From the NCBI RefSeq assembly GCF_000525995.1, contig NZ_AODL01000025.1, forward strand, positions 78,633 to 142,632: DNA of 64,000 nt, given 5' to 3'. The notes beneath the pieces are model-generated. The model saw nothing but the letters and a program-made list of their open reading frames with translations, was not told the origin of the DNA and did not search any database. The position numbers were made by a program, and so were the translations under genes. Each line of letters begins with the position of its first letter. The stretch's first letter is position 1. Shown here in pieces: positions 1 through 12,311 of this stretch. Origin of the DNA: Paenilisteria riparia FSL S10-1204. Its GTDB lineage: Bacteria; Bacillota; Bacilli; Lactobacillales; Listeriaceae.

Positions 1-831
1 CATAAGTGGAGATTTTTCTGGTGCTGCGGCGATTACGAAATACGGATCTACGGCTAAGCAATGTCCGCCAACGCCTGGTCCTGGTTGGTGTAAGTTGACA
101 CGCGGGTGTTTGTTAGCCATTTCGATGACGCGTAAAGCATCGATTCCGAGGTGATTACTGATTTTTGCAAGTTCGTTCGCGAGTGCGATATTGACGTCGC
201 GATACGTGTTTTCCATCAGTTTACTTAGTTCTGCCTCGCCTGCTTGGGCTTTGATAATTTCGCCCTCTACAAATTCGCCGTAAACTGCGGCTGCTTTTTC
301 CGTACATTTCTCAGTAATTCCGCCGATGATTCGTGGGTTATGAACTAGTTCGTGCATGATGTTTCCTGGTAAAACGCGCTCTGGGCAATGTGCTAAATAG
401 ATGTCTTCGCCGACTGTAAAACCTGCTTTTTCAATCATTGGTTGGACGACATCTGCCATTGTCCGTGGTGCGATTGTAGATTCGATGATTATGGTGTCAT
501 TTTTCTTTAGTAAGGGGATAATATTCGTTAATGCGGACGCAACATATGTGGTATCGCATGACTTATACTGGTCATCTTTATTTGGGGTTGGAACAGCGAT
601 AATGTATGCATCGGCGTTTACTGGAGTTGTGCTCGCGTGGAATTTACCAAGGGCTAAAGCTTTTTGTAAATCTTCTGTGAGCCCAGGTTCTTCAATATGA
701 ATTTGACCTGCATTCAAGTTTGCAGTCATTACGGGTGATAAATCAACACCCGCCACTGTATTTCCGTATTTTGCAAAAAGAATGGCTGTTGGTAATCCGA
801 TATATCCGAGACCTACTACTGTAATTTTCAT
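1..831 (-). CDS. UDP-N-acetyl-D-mannosamine dehydrogenase-like nucleotide-sugar dehydrogenase (3' part missing)
   Basis: The reverse-strand frame is open from the ATG at 831 to the window edge, so the C-terminal part is outside. The N-terminus MKITVVGLGYIGLPTA carries the GxGxxG NAD-binding loop. Further on come CPERVLPG, the ENTYRDVNIALANEL helix and GPGVGGHCLAVDPYF, whose Cys258 is the catalytic cysteine of the UDP-glucose/GDP-mannose dehydrogenase family. The family oxidises C6 of a nucleotide sugar to the uronic acid with two NAD+. The GVGGHCLAVDP form resembles WecC-type ManNAc dehydrogenases more than UDP-glucose dehydrogenases, which is inference. Such enzymes supply surface glycans. 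The family call is firm; the substrate is not. Confidence 0.85.
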   Translation of the reverse strand, partial: MKITVVGLGYIGLPTAILFAKYGNTVAGVDLSPVMTANLNAGQIHIEEPGLTEDLQKALALGKFHASTTPVNADAYIIAVPTPNKDDQYKSCDTTYVASALTNIIPLLKKNDTIIIESTIAPRTMADVVQPMIEKAGFTVGEDIYLAHCPERVLPGNIMHELVHNPRIIGGITEKCTEKAAAVYGEFVEGEIIKAQAGEAELSKLMENTYRDVNIALANELAKISNHLGIDALRVIEMANKHPRVNLHQPGPGVGGHCLAVDPYFVIAAAPEKSPLM

Positions 832-984
832 TGTTTAAATTCCGCCTTTCGAGTGGTTTGGTTCGAGGTTATTTAGAAGTGGTTGTGATTTCCCAAGTGG
901 TGGCTTATTGATTTTAGTTTAGCATCTAAAAACAGGAAATTTGGCGAATTCCAGATAATTGACACCTTTTATCAAAAATATGAA

Positions 985-1021
985 TACAAAAAAACAGCAA
1001 CCTTGGGAGATTACTGTTTTT
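985..1021 (-). terminator. Rho-independent terminator of the PEP-synthase/RPH gene
   Basis: Read on the minus strand, AAACAG pairs with CTGTTT across an imperfect stem followed by a run of T, directly after the stop codon of the gene ending at 1028. Confidence 0.6.
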
Positions 1022-1027
1022 ACGTTG

Positions 1028-3702
<2,675 letters not shown>

Positions 3703-3894
3703 ACAAATATTCCCTTAAAATATACTAGCCGGTTTTCTTGACTTTCCTAGACATATTATGAAAAGAAAGCGTTCTCTGCATAGAAATATCCTATGAATAG
3801 TTCCTTTTTTGTCCACCGCTTTTTCGATTTCCCTGGTATACAATTGGTTTATAGGAGGAATAATTCCTTCTCAACAGAAAGGGTGATTTAATAG

Positions 3895-5195
3895 ATGAAA
3901 AAGAAAATGAAAATAACTATTGCTTTGGCTACAGCATCAGCGGGATTGGTATTGAGCTCAACCGCGGTTGGTACATCTACTCCAATAAATGTTCTGGCGC
4001 AAACAAATGCAGTATCTTCGCAAGTTAATTCTAAAGTAATTGCTTTAGAAAACGGAGATTTTGAAAATCCAAAATTTAATACAAATCACGCTGCATTACA
4101 TCAGAGTGCAGTACCTGGTTGGAATACGACAGCTAGCGATGGGAGAATTGAATTACAAGGAAATGGTTTCCCTGGCACAATTGCCTTCTCGGGCACACAA
4201 TGGTAGAGTTAAATGCAAGTGGAAATGATGCTCTTTACCAAGATATAGCTACAACACCAGGTGTAAAAGTTCGTTGGCAAGCAGCTCACAAAGGCAGACT
4301 CGGAGTAGATACAGCTGTAGTAGAGTTTGGTGCTCCCAACGGCAAGATGGTTCAGCAAAGTGAGATGAAAGATGGAAAATGGGGCTGGGGGGTGTATAAA
4401 GGTGAATATATTATTCCTGAAGACCAGACAACAACCCGTTTCCAATTCCGCGCCGTTAGTACTGCAACTGGAAGTGTTGGCGCAGGAAACTACTTGGATG
4501 ATGTTCAATTCAGCACGCAATCTATATTACAATTGACAGGTAGTTTTTCCGCTAACAGCATTGAAGTGAATCAAGATGTTGATTACAACCTACACATAGT
4601 AAACGTAGGCGGAATGACAGCAGAAAAAAATCAAATCACTATTAAGTTACCTTCGCATTTGGCCTACACACCTGGAACAATAGATACGGAAAATATAGTA
4701 GCAGGCACGCAAAAATACAATCCCTCCACGCAAGAGCTCACTTTTGAAGTAAAAGCACTAAATAAAGACGCTACTGCAGATATCAAAATCCCACTAAAAG
4801 GGACCTCCATTACTAACTCTGTAGCGCCAAGCACAAGCGCAACCTACAGCGATCAAAATTTTAATGATGACACTTATTTGGCAACAGGTAACGATGATTC
4901 TGTCACTATTACACCAGCTAGTTGGTCAGACTGGTCTCCTACAGAAGTTTATATGACTGGTGATGTTGTCAGATATGATAATAAATACTACACGGCCAAA
5001 TGGTGGTCTCTCGGTGACAATCCAAACGAAAGTGAAGTTTGGCAAATTATGAATGAATGGATGGAAGAATGGCATCCGCTAAAAGGCTACAATGTTGGTG
5101 AAAAAGTATTGTTTGAGGGGAAAATATATCAAGCAAAATGGTGGTCTCAAGGAGAGCAACCCGATAAATCAACCATTTGGGCTTTAGTACAATAA
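3895..5195 (+). pseudogene. Secreted protein with two chitin-binding (CBM5/12-like) modules, frameshifted
   Basis: Two frames make one protein. The first (3895-4206) has a signal peptide (MKKKMKITIALATASAGLVLSS, cleavage probably after VLAQ or later) and starts a galactose-binding-like fold (ALENGDFENPKF). The second picks up at VELNASGND and continues through a DUF11-like stretch (about residues 210-330) to two C-terminal modules with the AKWWS signature of type-3 chitin-binding domains (YYTAKWWSLGDNP and YQAKWWSQGEQP). Adding one G to the GG at 4202-4203 turns TGG-TAG into TGG-GTA-GAG and gives an unbroken 433-residue protein. No catalytic domain is visible, so it is likely a polysaccharide-binding surface or secreted protein. 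RBS AAAGGG lies upstream. Confidence 0.75.
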
Positions 5196-5231
5196 AAAAT
5201 CAGCTGCACTTTGAGAAATAATTCATGAATT

Positions 5232-5657
5232 TCAATCGTTCGATTTATTCTGTTTCAACTGCGTTTCAATTCCAGCTCGGTCTATTTGAATCCAGTACTC
5301 TACAATTTTCTCGTTTTGAATGCGGTAGACAGCACTTGCGATTTCGATAATGGGTAATCCTGTTGGTTCATAGCCATCTACAATCCCGATATGCGTGCCA
5401 ACTTGTTTCCAGCGAACGTATACCTTTTCTTCTGTTGCAATGCATTCTTGCACTTCTACAGAAAAATCGCCATATGCTTCTATCATCTCGTGCACATGAT
5501 TCGTGTAATCTTGCGGGGTTCTTACAACTGTTTGGGCATTTTCTGAAATAACTTGATGTGCGTGAACCACTTCTGCCATATATTTTGCGGCGCGCTCAGG
5601 ATAACGACCAGAACGGACTTCTTCAAAAAAACGTTTGACCAATTGTTCAGATTTCAT
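5232..5657 (-). CDS. SnoaL-like / ester cyclase family protein
   Basis: The 141-residue protein has the pattern of SnoaL-like NTF2-fold proteins: an N-terminal helix (QLVKRFFEEVRSGRYPERAAKYM), a central DYTNHVHEMIEAYGDFSVEVQECIATEEKVYVRWKQVGTH-type strand pair and the ending YRIQNEKIVEYWIQID, which is typical of these folds. Members range from polyketide cyclases to proteins of unknown activity, so no substrate is proposed. The gene stands alone, with a GGAGGTG-type RBS before the ATG at 5657. Confidence 0.7.
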   Translation of the reverse strand: MKSEQLVKRFFEEVRSGRYPERAAKYMAEVVHAHQVISENAQTVVRTPQDYTNHVHEMIEAYGDFSVEVQECIATEEKVYVRWKQVGTHIGIVDGYEPTGLPIIEIASAVYRIQNEKIVEYWIQIDRAGIETQLKQNKSND

Positions 5658-5706
5658 TAGGACACCTCCAGCTTATATTTTATCATAGAGTTGCATCAGA
5701 ACAGAC

Positions 5707-5743
5707 AAACCAAGATCCTAAATTGAGACGGGGATCTTGGTTT
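5707..5743 (-). terminator. Terminator hairpin after the acetyltransferase gene
   Basis: A 12-bp perfect inverted repeat (AAACCAAGATCC / GGATCTTGGTTT) sits just past the stop codon at 5752. T-rich sequence lies on both sides, so it could act in either direction. Confidence 0.65.
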
Positions 5744-5751
5744 GTTTTTGC

Positions 5752-6369
5752 TTATTTTTCTAGTTTTCTTGCCGGAATACCGACGTATGTTTGATGCGGC
5801 TCGGTGTTCGCTGTCACGACGGCGCCGGCTCCGATGATGGAATAGTCGCCGAGCTGGACTTGCGGATTCACTACGGCTGCTGCACCGACATGGACGCACG
5901 TTCCTATTTTGACGCCGCCTGTGATAGTTGCTCTTGGGGAGATGTGGGCAGCTTCGGAGATGATGACGTCGTGTTCGATGATGGCACCAGTATTAATGAT
6001 TGTATGGCGACCAATGACAGCGTCTGGTTGTACGACGGTGACTGGCATGATGATGCTACCGGGTTCGATGATAGCCGTTTGCGAGACGATGGCTGTTGGA
6101 TGAATAATTGTTGCATACGCGACATCGCCAAGTTGTTCGGCTACCTTTGCTCGTACTTTGTTATCGCCTATCGCTATGAACCAGCAATCGGTTTCGTTTT
6201 TAAATTGTTCAAAATCGGTAAATGGAGCATAGAACTGCTCACCTATTTTTTCATATGCGGCGAACTTGTTATCGAGAATGCCAACAATCTTGTATTCGCC
6301 TTGTCGCTGGATACATTCTTGCGCTACTTTGCTGTGTCCGCCCGCTCCGATTATAATAACATTTTCCAT
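5752..6369 (-). CDS. NeuD/PglD-family sugar O-/N-acetyltransferase
   Basis: The 205-residue protein starts with MENVIIIGAGGHSKVAQECI, the Rossmann-like substrate domain of NeuD/PglD enzymes, and continues as a left-handed beta-helix of hexapeptide repeats (AIIEPGSIIMPV, ISPRATITGGVKIG, VHVGAAAVVNPQVQLGDYSIIGAGAVV). The end YVGIPARKL is the usual close of acetyl-CoA hexapeptide transferases. His125 or nearby in IIEHDV is the likely catalytic base by analogy. I chose the ATG at 6369 because AAAGGAGA lies 6-8 nt upstream; the frame is open further 5' but without an RBS. The acceptor is probably a nucleotide-linked amino sugar for a surface glycan (inference). Confidence 0.8.
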   Translation of the reverse strand: MENVIIIGAGGHSKVAQECIQRQGEYKIVGILDNKFAAYEKIGEQFYAPFTDFEQFKNETDCWFIAIGDNKVRAKVAEQLGDVAYATIIHPTAIVSQTAIIEPGSIIMPVTVVQPDAVIGRHTIINTGAIIEHDVIISEAAHISPRATITGGVKIGTCVHVGAAAVVNPQVQLGDYSIIGAGAVVTANTEPHQTYVGIPARKLEK

Positions 6370-6484
6370 GTACCATTCTCCTTTAAAATCGCCTAACTTT
6401 CTTTTAGTATACCACGGAGAACCATTATTTTTTAGCAAAAAGAGAACACTAACAAAATCGAAACGTTTTTATTTCAAACCAAAA

Positions 6485-9400
6485 CTAAATATAAATTTCA
6501 ATCGTATTGTTTATTGCTTGGAGTTTTGATTCTAATGCGGTTTTCGATAGGAGTATTCCGCCTTCACGATAGCGGTTTTGCGCGTTTTCTGTCGCTATCG
6601 CTTCGCCATTTAACGCCACATGACGATTCGAGTTTCCCGTCAAATGATAGCGGAAAGTTACCGGTTTGTTTGCAAATGTAAATTGGAATGCTAAACCGTC
6701 CAAACGGTCAACCAGCACAGGGTCAAGCAGTAAATCCTCACCAACCGTGCGGATTCCGAGCACATTCGTAATTAGTTGATTTAAATAAATCCCCGGACCG
6801 CTCGAATAAATTCGCCAGCCACCTTTAACCGTCATATCTCCCGTTTTCAACTTATCAAACTGTTCTTGCGCCTCGTATCTCGTCTTGAATCCGCCATCGG
6901 AACTACTGAAATACGCATTGCTTTGGCGGCGCTCCGCATTCGGCACGACATCCTTGATATTAATCGGATTAATCACATGTAGCGCGTGCCATGCTTCCTC
7001 TTTCTTGCCTAGTTTTGCCATCGCTTCCGTGAATCTGATATGCGCGTGGACATACTGCAAACCAACCTCACGGCCAAAATTCGCGGCTTGTTCTGCCCGT
7101 TTAAAATTCGTGCTCACACCGCCTTGATATGTTGCGGGACGGTTCATCAAGCGAACACCATCAGGGCATTGTAATTCTCGCTTAATAAGCTGATAATGCG
7201 ACTCCGCTTGCTCCGGGGTCAAAAGCTCCCCAATCATACTGCGCGTCATCGGCAACAACCGATACTGAATGCCAGTTTTGCGATCCGTGGGGTGGATCAT
7301 TAACTCCACTTGTTCCGGCGTTTCCATATACACAAAACCAGGAATAACATCCGTAGACAAAATGTACGTATTAAAATCCGCTTCGATTCCTGCTACCAGT
7401 TTCTCAAGTTCCTGTGATTTTTGCGGATCAAACGTTTCAATCGCCTTAGCAAACTGCTTCATCGTTTGGTACGTCAAAGCCACCGTCCAACTGCTAGCCA
7501 TATTGCTCTTCAACTGGGCATCGTGTGGCTGAAGCGTGTCATCCCAATCACCGTCGCCATAACAAGAAAGATACGTGTCAAACAAGAAATGATCCGTAAT
7601 GTAACTAATCTCTTTTTGCAAATGCTCGTAAATCGTCACTTCGTAATCCGTGTATACTAGTTTTTCACGACTCATATACGGTACTTTCACGTCCAAAATG
7701 GCATAATCATTCGTCGCCAGTAAGTAATCACTAACCGCTTTCAAAGGCCAAACAATGACATCCCCGTGGCTCTCAGCCGCATGAATATTCGCGTACTCAT
7801 CAAACATGAACCACTGCGGCCAATTGCCATCATTATCAAACTGATGCGAAAAGACCCGTGTCAAAATCGACTTCACAATATCATAACGTTGCATCGCCAT
7901 AAAATATTCCATCGGGCCTTGGCACACATCGCGCGTTCCCCAAGCCGCACCGCCGTACTGCTCTAAACCGTGTGGCACTAAGTAATGCACAAACATATTA
8001 TGCGTGTACCACCATGTCAATGCGTTCATTTTGCGCAATTCCACAGTTTCTTTTCCATTTTGCGTTAAAGAAAAATCATGCATCACTTCCGCAAAATGCG
8101 CTCGATATTTCTCACGTTCCGCATCAAAAATACCATCACGAGCTTCAAAATCCGCACCGTCTAAATTTCCTTGCAGTACCAATCGAAATTCCGCCGTGGC
8201 CACCAAGTCTAGCACAACAAGCGAACCCGCGCCCGCCGTGGCATTCTCCATCAAACGCGTAGCATCAACAACATCAAACGCCGTATTCACCTGCAAATAA
8301 TACGTCAAATCCGGATACACCTTCCCAGGAACCGCCTGAGCGTCTACCGAAAAGCGTAACTGATTCCCGTCGCGTTCCATCCCAAACGCCGTCCGATACT
8401 CATTCTCGTTCATAATGACCTGATTCGTCACCAAATACGCATACGCCTTCCCACTTTCCGACCGAACATCCAGCGTCATCTCCGCCCCGTCCACCGTCGT
8501 GAACACCGACACAAACAACATCTCCGTCTCCGTTTTATACACCCATTTCGCATAATTAAACCCAATCTCAAACGCAGAAGGCATCGCCAGCAACTCATAT
8601 TTCCCGGCCAATTTCACGTAAATCCGCTGCCCCGACGTTTTCAGCACATTCAAGAAGTTTCGCACATTCGTCATCATTTTATTCATCGACGTGTTTCCCA
8701 TCACGACCTGCGCATTAAAAATCCCCGCCATATAAAGCGTCGACGTCAAAATTGGTGTATCAACCCGCAACTGGTCCCCACTAAACAAAATATGTCCATG
8801 CGGACGCTCCATCATCATTTCCTTCTCCTTCAAAACCACATGCTCATGGTTTTCCGTAAAGAAAGACAACAACTGATTCCCGTCCCATTCCTCCTGATAC
8901 CGCACATTTTCCGGATACAGCCGCTCCAAAGCATCCCCATCCAAGCTCACCGTCCGCAACACATCCCCAATATCGTCCCGCTTATACACACGGTCCTGCG
9001 TCACAAACCCGCTCTCCGTCTCAACCTCTCGCCAAGCAAGCCGCACCTCATCCATAAACCCAAGCTCCGTAACCGCCTCAGCGTGCGATTCCTTAAACAA
9101 AGCATAAAAAACAAACCTCGCGTCCCCTTCCAGCCTCACACGCTCCGACTGAAGCGTCGTATATGTAAACTCATACTGATACACCTCACTCGGCAAATCC
9201 CCACCGCGCAACACCTCTGCAATATTCGACGCCTTATAATCCAGCCCAAAAAACTGCGTCCCATCCGTCGCAAAACCTACATTTCGCGTCAAAGACCCCT
9301 GCTGCAAATATGGAAACACCTTGTCCCCCTGGTTCTGCCTCGAACAAACCACATACCCACAATCCGCGTCCTCAAAAACCCGATGGTCCACATATTGCGC

Positions 9401-9835
9401 CACGTATGCCTCATTCGCCTGCAAAGCACCAACGTTCGCCAAACCCACATCCTGTCCGTAAATCACATCTACCATCTCGCCATTCCCAGACAACTTCACA
9501 TCCCAAAACCAGCAATCCCGCTCTGAAAGCACAAATAAAACCTCATACGAAACCCCTTCAAAAGCCCCCGTATAACGCACCTGTCGCTTCCCAAATGCAA
9601 CCTCACTCTCCGATTTCACACCAAGTAACGGCGCCGAATCCACCGTCCCGTCCTCACGAAACACCCGCAAAAACAAATTATTCATCGAACCATCAATCTC
9701 GTTCGCCCAAACCTGATTCAACATCGTATCGCCAAAATCCGCCGCGTATAAGTCACCACTTTTCAGAAACGACACACACGCAGACTCCGATTTCAACTCA
9801 AACCTATTATTTTCTAACCCTTTCATCTCTCTCAT
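6485..9835 (-). CDS. GH94 phosphorylase, probably 1,2-beta-oligoglucan phosphorylase
   Basis: The 1116-residue protein has the architecture of glycoside hydrolase family 94: an N-terminal beta-sandwich (about 1-550), then an (alpha/alpha)6 barrel beginning around TWWYTHNMFVHYLVPHGLEQYGGAAWGTRD. The motif YGDGDWDDTLQPHD (Asp near 763-766) matches the general-acid region of the family. Length and the AAWGTRDVCQGPMEYF block match the Listeria innocua enzyme known to phosphorolyse sophoro-oligosaccharides (Glc-beta-1,2-Glc units) to glucose 1-phosphate. The frame opens at 9889, but GGAGGTCAAGTG precedes the ATG at 9835, so that start is chosen. A LacI-type operator covers the promoter. In known loci a GH3 enzyme and ABC transporter are adjacent; none is here. 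Confidence 0.85.
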   Translation of the reverse strand: MREMKGLENNRFELKSESACVSFLKSGDLYAADFGDTMLNQVWANEIDGSMNNLFLRVFREDGTVDSAPLLGVKSESEVAFGKRQVRYTGAFEGVSYEVLFVLSERDCWFWDVKLSGNGEMVDVIYGQDVGLANVGALQANEAYVAQYVDHRVFEDADCGYVVCSRQNQGDKVFPYLQQGSLTRNVGFATDGTQFFGLDYKASNIAEVLRGGDLPSEVYQYEFTYTTLQSERVRLEGDARFVFYALFKESHAEAVTELGFMDEVRLAWREVETESGFVTQDRVYKRDDIGDVLRTVSLDGDALERLYPENVRYQEEWDGNQLLSFFTENHEHVVLKEKEMMMERPHGHILFSGDQLRVDTPILTSTLYMAGIFNAQVVMGNTSMNKMMTNVRNFLNVLKTSGQRIYVKLAGKYELLAMPSAFEIGFNYAKWVYKTETEMLFVSVFTTVDGAEMTLDVRSESGKAYAYLVTNQVIMNENEYRTAFGMERDGNQLRFSVDAQAVPGKVYPDLTYYLQVNTAFDVVDATRLMENATAGAGSLVVLDLVATAEFRLVLQGNLDGADFEARDGIFDAEREKYRAHFAEVMHDFSLTQNGKETVELRKMNALTWWYTHNMFVHYLVPHGLEQYGGAAWGTRDVCQGPMEYFMAMQRYDIVKSILTRVFSHQFDNDGNWPQWFMFDEYANIHAAESHGDVIVWPLKAVSDYLLATNDYAILDVKVPYMSREKLVYTDYEVTIYEHLQKEISYITDHFLFDTYLSCYGDGDWDDTLQPHDAQLKSNMASSWTVALTYQTMKQFAKAIETFDPQKSQELEKLVAGIEADFNTYILSTDVIPGFVYMETPEQVELMIHPTDRKTGIQYRLLPMTRSMIGELLTPEQAESHYQLIKRELQCPDGVRLMNRPATYQGGVSTNFKRAEQAANFGREVGLQYVHAHIRFTEAMAKLGKKEEAWHALHVINPINIKDVVPNAERRQSNAYFSSSDGGFKTRYEAQEQFDKLKTGDMTVKGGWRIYSSGPGIYLNQLITNVLGIRTVGEDLLLDPVLVDRLDGLAFQFTFANKPVTFRYHLTGNSNRHVALNGEAIATENAQNRYREGGILLSKTALESKLQAINNTIEIYI

Positions 9836-9950
9836 CACTTGACCTCCACTTTCTTCCTGAAATTCCAAACGTTTCACCGATATCATCAAAAATCCATTTA
9901 GTTAGCGTTCTCATTATTAGCTAAACATCTAAAAACAGAAACATTTTATC

Positions 9951-10003
9951 GAAACGTTTCTATAACTATTTTTCATTATAATCGCTTCCCGAATATTTCA
10001 CAA
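9951..10003 (-). promoter_or_regulatory. Sigma-A-like promoter with LacI/CcpA-type operator for the GH94 gene
   Basis: On the minus strand TTGTGA (10003-9998), a 17-nt spacer and TATAAT (9980-9975) form a good promoter. The perfect palindrome GAAACGTTTC (9951-9960) sits at about the transcription start, where a LacI-family repressor would block initiation. No LacI gene is adjacent; the nearest is at 30081-31034. Confidence 0.7.
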
Positions 10004-10027
10004 GTCATACCCATCTCCATAAAAAAA

Positions 10028-10087
10028 CTTGACAAGACACTATATGGTGTCCTATAATAAAAACGACAACAAAAGGTGTCCTATTAT
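10028..10087 (+). promoter_or_regulatory. Promoter and putative ArsR-family operator
   Basis: TTGACA (10028-10033) and TATAAT (10052-10057) are separated by 18 nt. The spacer holds the inverted repeat GACAC-N6-GTGTC, and the GGTGTCCTAT half recurs downstream of the -10 near 10074-10083. This suggests autorepression by the downstream ArsR-type protein. It also rules out the ORF-maximal start at 10029, which lies inside the promoter. Confidence 0.65.
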
Positions 10088-10115
10088 TTTATCCATAACG
10101 AAGGAAGTGAAGGCG

Positions 10116-10856
10116 ATGGTCGTTAACGATATAAATCAATCGAAAGATGTCTACAATGCCATTGCTGATCCGACAAGACGGGAGCTACTTCGAATTTTGG
10201 CAAATAGCAAGGAATTGCCTTTATATGAGATTACACCACATTTTAAAATGGGCCGTACAGCCGTTTCTAAGCACTTGGCAATTTTAAAAGAAGCAAACCT
10301 TGTCACAGCTCGCAAAGTAGGAAGAGAAACACGATACCGCTTGAACGCCGCACCATTGCAAGAAATTCAAGACTGGGTATCCTTTTACGAGAATTTTTGG
10401 AATGAAAGCTTTTTAAAACTAAAACAAATATTGGAGGAACAAGACATGAAACCAGATGTATCATTAGATTTCACATTCGCAACAACCGTAGAGAAAGTAT
10501 GGAACGCATTAACTGACTCAAACGTTCTAGCACAATGGATTTGGAGTAACGATTTCAAAGCAGAAGTAGGCCACAAATTCCAATTTCGAGCAGAACCTTC
10601 TGAATGGTGGGATGGAATTGTTGACTGCGAAGTCCTTACAATCGATGAACCAAATAGCATTTCCTACACGTGGGCAAGCGCTGGTGAAACAACAACTGTC
10701 GTATGGACAATAACCAAAGAAGCTAATAACACCGTGCGCTTACGCCTTGATCAATCTGGATTTAGCGAAGCAACGAAAGCCCGCGAAGGCGCTATCGAAG
10801 GCGCTAAATACGGCTGGACTTCCATGGCCGACAAATTGAAAACTATTTTAGCTTAA
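10116..10856 (+). CDS. ArsR-family winged-helix regulator fused to an SRPBCC (AHSA1-like) domain
   Basis: The 246-residue protein joins two domains. Residues about 10-85 form an ArsR winged helix (NAIADPTRRELLRILANS, MGRTAVSKHLAILKEANLV, ETRYRLNAAPL). Residues about 110-246 form an SRPBCC/AHSA1 fold (DFTFATTVEKVWNALTDSNVLAQWIW, the DGIVDCEVLTID strand, and the closing amphipathic helix GAKYGWTSMADKLKTIL). Fusions of this kind are a known regulator class in Firmicutes; the second domain is thought to sense a hydrophobic ligand. The start at 10116 follows AAGGAAGTGAAGGCG and lies after the promoter. The ligand is unknown and no transporter is co-oriented next to it. Confidence 0.8.
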   Translation: MVVNDINQSKDVYNAIADPTRRELLRILANSKELPLYEITPHFKMGRTAVSKHLAILKEANLVTARKVGRETRYRLNAAPLQEIQDWVSFYENFWNESFLKLKQILEEQDMKPDVSLDFTFATTVEKVWNALTDSNVLAQWIWSNDFKAEVGHKFQFRAEPSEWWDGIVDCEVLTIDEPNSISYTWASAGETTTVVWTITKEANNTVRLRLDQSGFSEATKAREGAIEGAKYGWTSMADKLKTILA

Positions 10857-10862
10857 AATAAT

Positions 10863-10904
10863 GACCTGATTTTTCTACGCAACACTAGAGAATCAGGTTT
10901 TTCT
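10863..10904 (+). terminator. Terminator of the ArsR-SRPBCC gene
   Basis: CCTGATT and AATCAGG arms enclose a 19-nt loop and are followed by TTTTT, a few bases after the stop codon. Confidence 0.65.
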
Positions 10905-11140
10905 ATACGTTAAACATCTACTGAACAAACTCCTAGACACAAGTGTTAGAACAGCCAAAACGAAGTCGAGCCAATATTGCCTAACATAAGTCCATTTACA
11001 CTCTAGTTTTTCGTAGCCTATGCAACCTGCCCAATTTCAAATTTTATTCTTTGTGCAACCTGACATAGTTTTTGTAAAGCGTTTTCATATACAATGAAAT
11101 CAAAGCTAAATGAAAACATTTTGAAAGGGAGTTAACGAAC

Positions 11141-12253
11141 ATGGCACAACTATCACTGGAACACATTTATAAAATATACGATAACAAAGTAACCGCAGTA
11201 GAGGATTTTAACCTTGAAATCGCGGATAAAGAATTCATCGTTTTTGTCGGACCATCTGGTTGCGGTAAATCAACGACATTACGTATGATTGCAGGCTTGG
11301 AAGAAATTTCTAAAGGCGAACTTCGCATCGACGGCAAAGTAATGAACAACGTAGCACCAAAAGACCGCGACATCGCCATGGTTTTCCAGAACTACGCACT
11401 ATACCCACATATGACTGTGTATGACAACATGGCTTTCGGTTTGAAACTACGCAAAATGCCCAAAGACGAAATCAAGACACGCGTAGAACATGCAGCCAAC
11501 ATCCTAGGCCTAACCGAGTACCTAAAACGTAAACCAAGCGCATTATCCGGTGGTCAACGCCAACGTGTAGCACTAGGCCGTGCCATCGTCCGTGACGCAA
11601 AAGTCTTCCTAATGGATGAACCTCTGTCTAACTTGGATGCGAAACTTCGCGTGCAAATGCGTGCTGAAATTACGAAACTACATTTACAATTAAATACAAC
11701 GATGATTTACGTAACCCATGACCAAACCGAAGCGATGACAATGGCGACACGTATCGTTATTATGAAAGACGGCGTCATCCAACAAGTCGGTTCACCAAAG
11801 GAAGTATACGATCACCCTGTAAACATGTTTGTTGCAGGTTTCATTGGAAGCCCCGCAATGAACTTCTTTAAAGGCAAAATCAGCGGCACACAATTTATCG
11901 GCGATGATTTCAGCATTGAAATCCCAGAAGGTAAACTAAAAGTGTTACAAGACAAAGGCTATGATGGAAAAGAAGTAACATTTGGCGTTCGTCCAGAAGA
12001 CATTCATGATGAACCGCTAGTTATCGAAGCAAACCCGGGTTCTGCATTTGATGCCGAAATCGTTGTTGCCGAGCTGACTGGAGCAGAATTCATGCTACAC
12101 TCCAAAGTAGGCTCTCACGAATTCGTAGCCCGCGTAGACTCACGCTCCACCCACGAACCGTTCGACAAAATCAAATACGCCTTCGAAATGTCCAAATCTC
12201 ATTTCTTCGACGTAGACACAGAACTCTCCATCGTAGAAGACGGCCGTGACTAA
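11141..12253 (+). CDS. MsmX/UgpC-type sugar ABC transporter ATP-binding protein
   Basis: The 370-residue protein has Walker A GPSGCGKST (37-45), the Q-loop in VFQNYALYPHMTVYDNM, signature LSGGQRQRVALGRA (about 135), Walker B VFLMDEPLSNLD and the H-loop in YVTHDQTEAM, followed by a C-terminal TOBE/OB regulatory domain (VTFGVRPEDIHDE). Length and TOBE domain match the stand-alone MsmX/UgpC ATPases that energise several carbohydrate importers in Gram-positives, which fits its isolation from any permease or binding-protein gene. The ATG follows AAAGGGAGTTAACGAAC. A GTAAAGCGTTTTCA stretch at about 11074-11087 is cre-like but imperfect. Confidence 0.88.
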   Translation: MAQLSLEHIYKIYDNKVTAVEDFNLEIADKEFIVFVGPSGCGKSTTLRMIAGLEEISKGELRIDGKVMNNVAPKDRDIAMVFQNYALYPHMTVYDNMAFGLKLRKMPKDEIKTRVEHAANILGLTEYLKRKPSALSGGQRQRVALGRAIVRDAKVFLMDEPLSNLDAKLRVQMRAEITKLHLQLNTTMIYVTHDQTEAMTMATRIVIMKDGVIQQVGSPKEVYDHPVNMFVAGFIGSPAMNFFKGKISGTQFIGDDFSIEIPEGKLKVLQDKGYDGKEVTFGVRPEDIHDEPLVIEANPGSAFDAEIVVAELTGAEFMLHSKVGSHEFVARVDSRSTHEPFDKIKYAFEMSKSHFFDVDTELSIVEDGRD

Positions 12254-12311
12254 CAATAAAACGGTGGCTTCATGCTCTTAAATCTCTTACAATATGCAGC
12301 CACCACCAAAC

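Noticed and set aside
8792..9526. 244-codon plus-strand frame opposite the GH94 gene
   Set aside because: Composition dominated by His, Pro, Ile and Arg, typical of an antisense shadow; the GH94 frame is clear.
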